The translations under genes and the position numbers were made by a program. DNA of 6,933 bases, from assembly GCA_022866645.1 (NCBI GenBank), contig JALHUQ010000299.1:1-6933 (forward strand). Reading direction: 5' to 3'. Source of the DNA: Woeseiaceae bacterium (lineage in GTDB: Bacteria; Pseudomonadota; Gammaproteobacteria; Steroidobacterales; Woeseiaceae). The notes beneath the pieces were generated by a model that did not search any database, was not told the DNA's origin, and was given only the letters and a program-made list of their open reading frames with translations. Positions 6,280 through 6,933 of the stretch are shown piece by piece (the stretch's first letter is position 1; each line of letters opens with the position of its first letter).

Positions 6280-6933
6280 CGAAAACGGCCTGTTGTGCAA
6301 AGGTCTGCCAGTCGATATTGCTGCCGCACATCACTAACACGACCTGACGGCCACGCAACGATGTCCGTAGCGGACCCAGCAATGCTGCCGTACTCGCTGC
6401 ACACGCCGGTTCTACCGCGATCTTCATACGATGAAACAAAAAGCCCATGGCTTTGCGGAGCTGCATGTCATTGACCATCGCCAGCCTGTCAACATTTTTC
6501 CGGGTCAGCGCGAATGAATATGGTAATGCGAAGGGCGCGCCTAAACTATCGGCTATCGTAGTCACTTTATCGATTTTCTCTGGCCTGCCACTGGCGAAAC
6601 TGCGGTGCATGGAATCCGCGCCTTCTGGTTCAACCCCAATAACTTCCGAGTCAGGTCGCAGCTGCTTCACGGCGTTGGATATTCCGCCGATCAAACCACC
6701 TCCACCGACAGGAATGATGATCGTGTCGAAGTCTTCTACCTGCTCGCATATCTCAAGGCCTACTGTCCCCGTCCCCAGAGCGATGGATGGCCCCTCGAAG
6801 GGATGAACGAAAAACCTGCCTTCTTCGTCCCTGATTTTTTCTGCAACTTCGAAGGCCGCATGAACATCGTCAGCCAATACCACTTCGGCACCGTAAGCCT
6901 TGCATGCCGCGACTCGACTTGGATTGGCCGAGC
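6266..6933 (-). CDS. Threonine/serine dehydratase-type PLP enzyme, C-terminal part (5' end beyond the right edge)
   Basis: Fold-type II PLP enzymes of this family deaminate L-threonine to 2-oxobutyrate or L-serine to pyruvate; some relatives act on threo-3-hydroxyaspartate or racemise serine. The frame is open from the edge (first residues SANPSRVAACKAYGAEVV) to a TGA at 6268-6266, 221 residues. VHPFEGPSIALGTGT is the conserved dehydratase segment, IIPVGGGGLIGG is the loop that holds the PLP phosphate, MKIAVEPACAAS precedes the cation/cofactor region, and VLVMCGSNID corresponds to the C-terminal CG(G/S)N cofactor motif. Roughly 100 N-terminal residues, including the Schiff-base lysine, should lie outside the window. 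It ends right after the catalytic domain with no ACT-like regulatory domain, so it is the short (catabolic TdcB-like) form, not classical feedback-controlled IlvA. It overlaps the next gene, suggesting co-translation. Exact substrate uncertain. Confidence 0.88.
   Translation of the reverse strand, partial: SANPSRVAACKAYGAEVVLADDVHAAFEVAEKIRDEEGRFFVHPFEGPSIALGTGTVGLEICEQVEDFDTIIIPVGGGGLIGGISNAVKQLRPDSEVIGVEPEGADSMHRSFASGRPEKIDKVTTIADSLGAPFALPYSFALTRKNVDRLAMVNDMQLRKAMGFLFHRMKIAVEPACAASTAALLGPLRTSLRGRQVVLVMCGSNIDWQTFAQQAVFDAVA

Overview
The window reads as chromosomal DNA from a moderately GC-rich proteobacterium. A gammaproteobacterium of the Xanthomonas/Woeseia-like lineages is my best guess. 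This rests mainly on the aspartate kinase N-terminus at the left edge, which resembles the fused aspartate kinase/diaminopimelate decarboxylase enzymes of those groups. All five protein genes lie on the minus strand, so transcription runs from the right edge (about 6933) to the left edge (1). I see no mobile element, tRNA, rRNA or CRISPR.

Layout in the direction of transcription. (1) 6933-6266: the 3' two thirds of a PLP-dependent threonine/serine dehydratase-type enzyme. (2) 6279-4906: an FAD-linked 2-hydroxyacid dehydrogenase of the GlcD / D-2-hydroxyglutarate dehydrogenase family, overlapping gene 1. (3) 4909-2423: a large membrane-anchored Ser/Thr protein kinase with two Calx-beta-like modules on the far side of one transmembrane helix, overlapping gene 2 by 4 bases. 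(4) 2357-669: ilvD, dihydroxy-acid dehydratase, after a 65-base gap. (5) 398-1: the first 132 codons of an aspartate kinase, probably the fused AK/DAP decarboxylase form.

Two themes meet here. One is aspartate-family and branched-chain amino-acid metabolism: aspartate kinase feeds Lys/Thr/Met/Ile, a threonine dehydratase can make 2-oxobutyrate, and IlvD completes the Ile/Val keto-acid steps. The other is the overlapping trio dehydratase, hydroxyacid dehydrogenase and kinase, which looks translationally coupled.

The most interesting stretch is the 270-base gap between ilvD and the aspartate kinase gene. It holds a promoter-like pair, nested inverted repeats, a possible 40-codon leader ORF with a run coding I-K-H-I-I-I-M that includes three ATA codons, and a strong intrinsic terminator only 36 bases before the kinase start. 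One leader segment can pair either with an upstream segment or with the 5' arm of the terminator. This is the architecture of a transcription attenuator. It is an inference from sequence and has not been shown experimentally.
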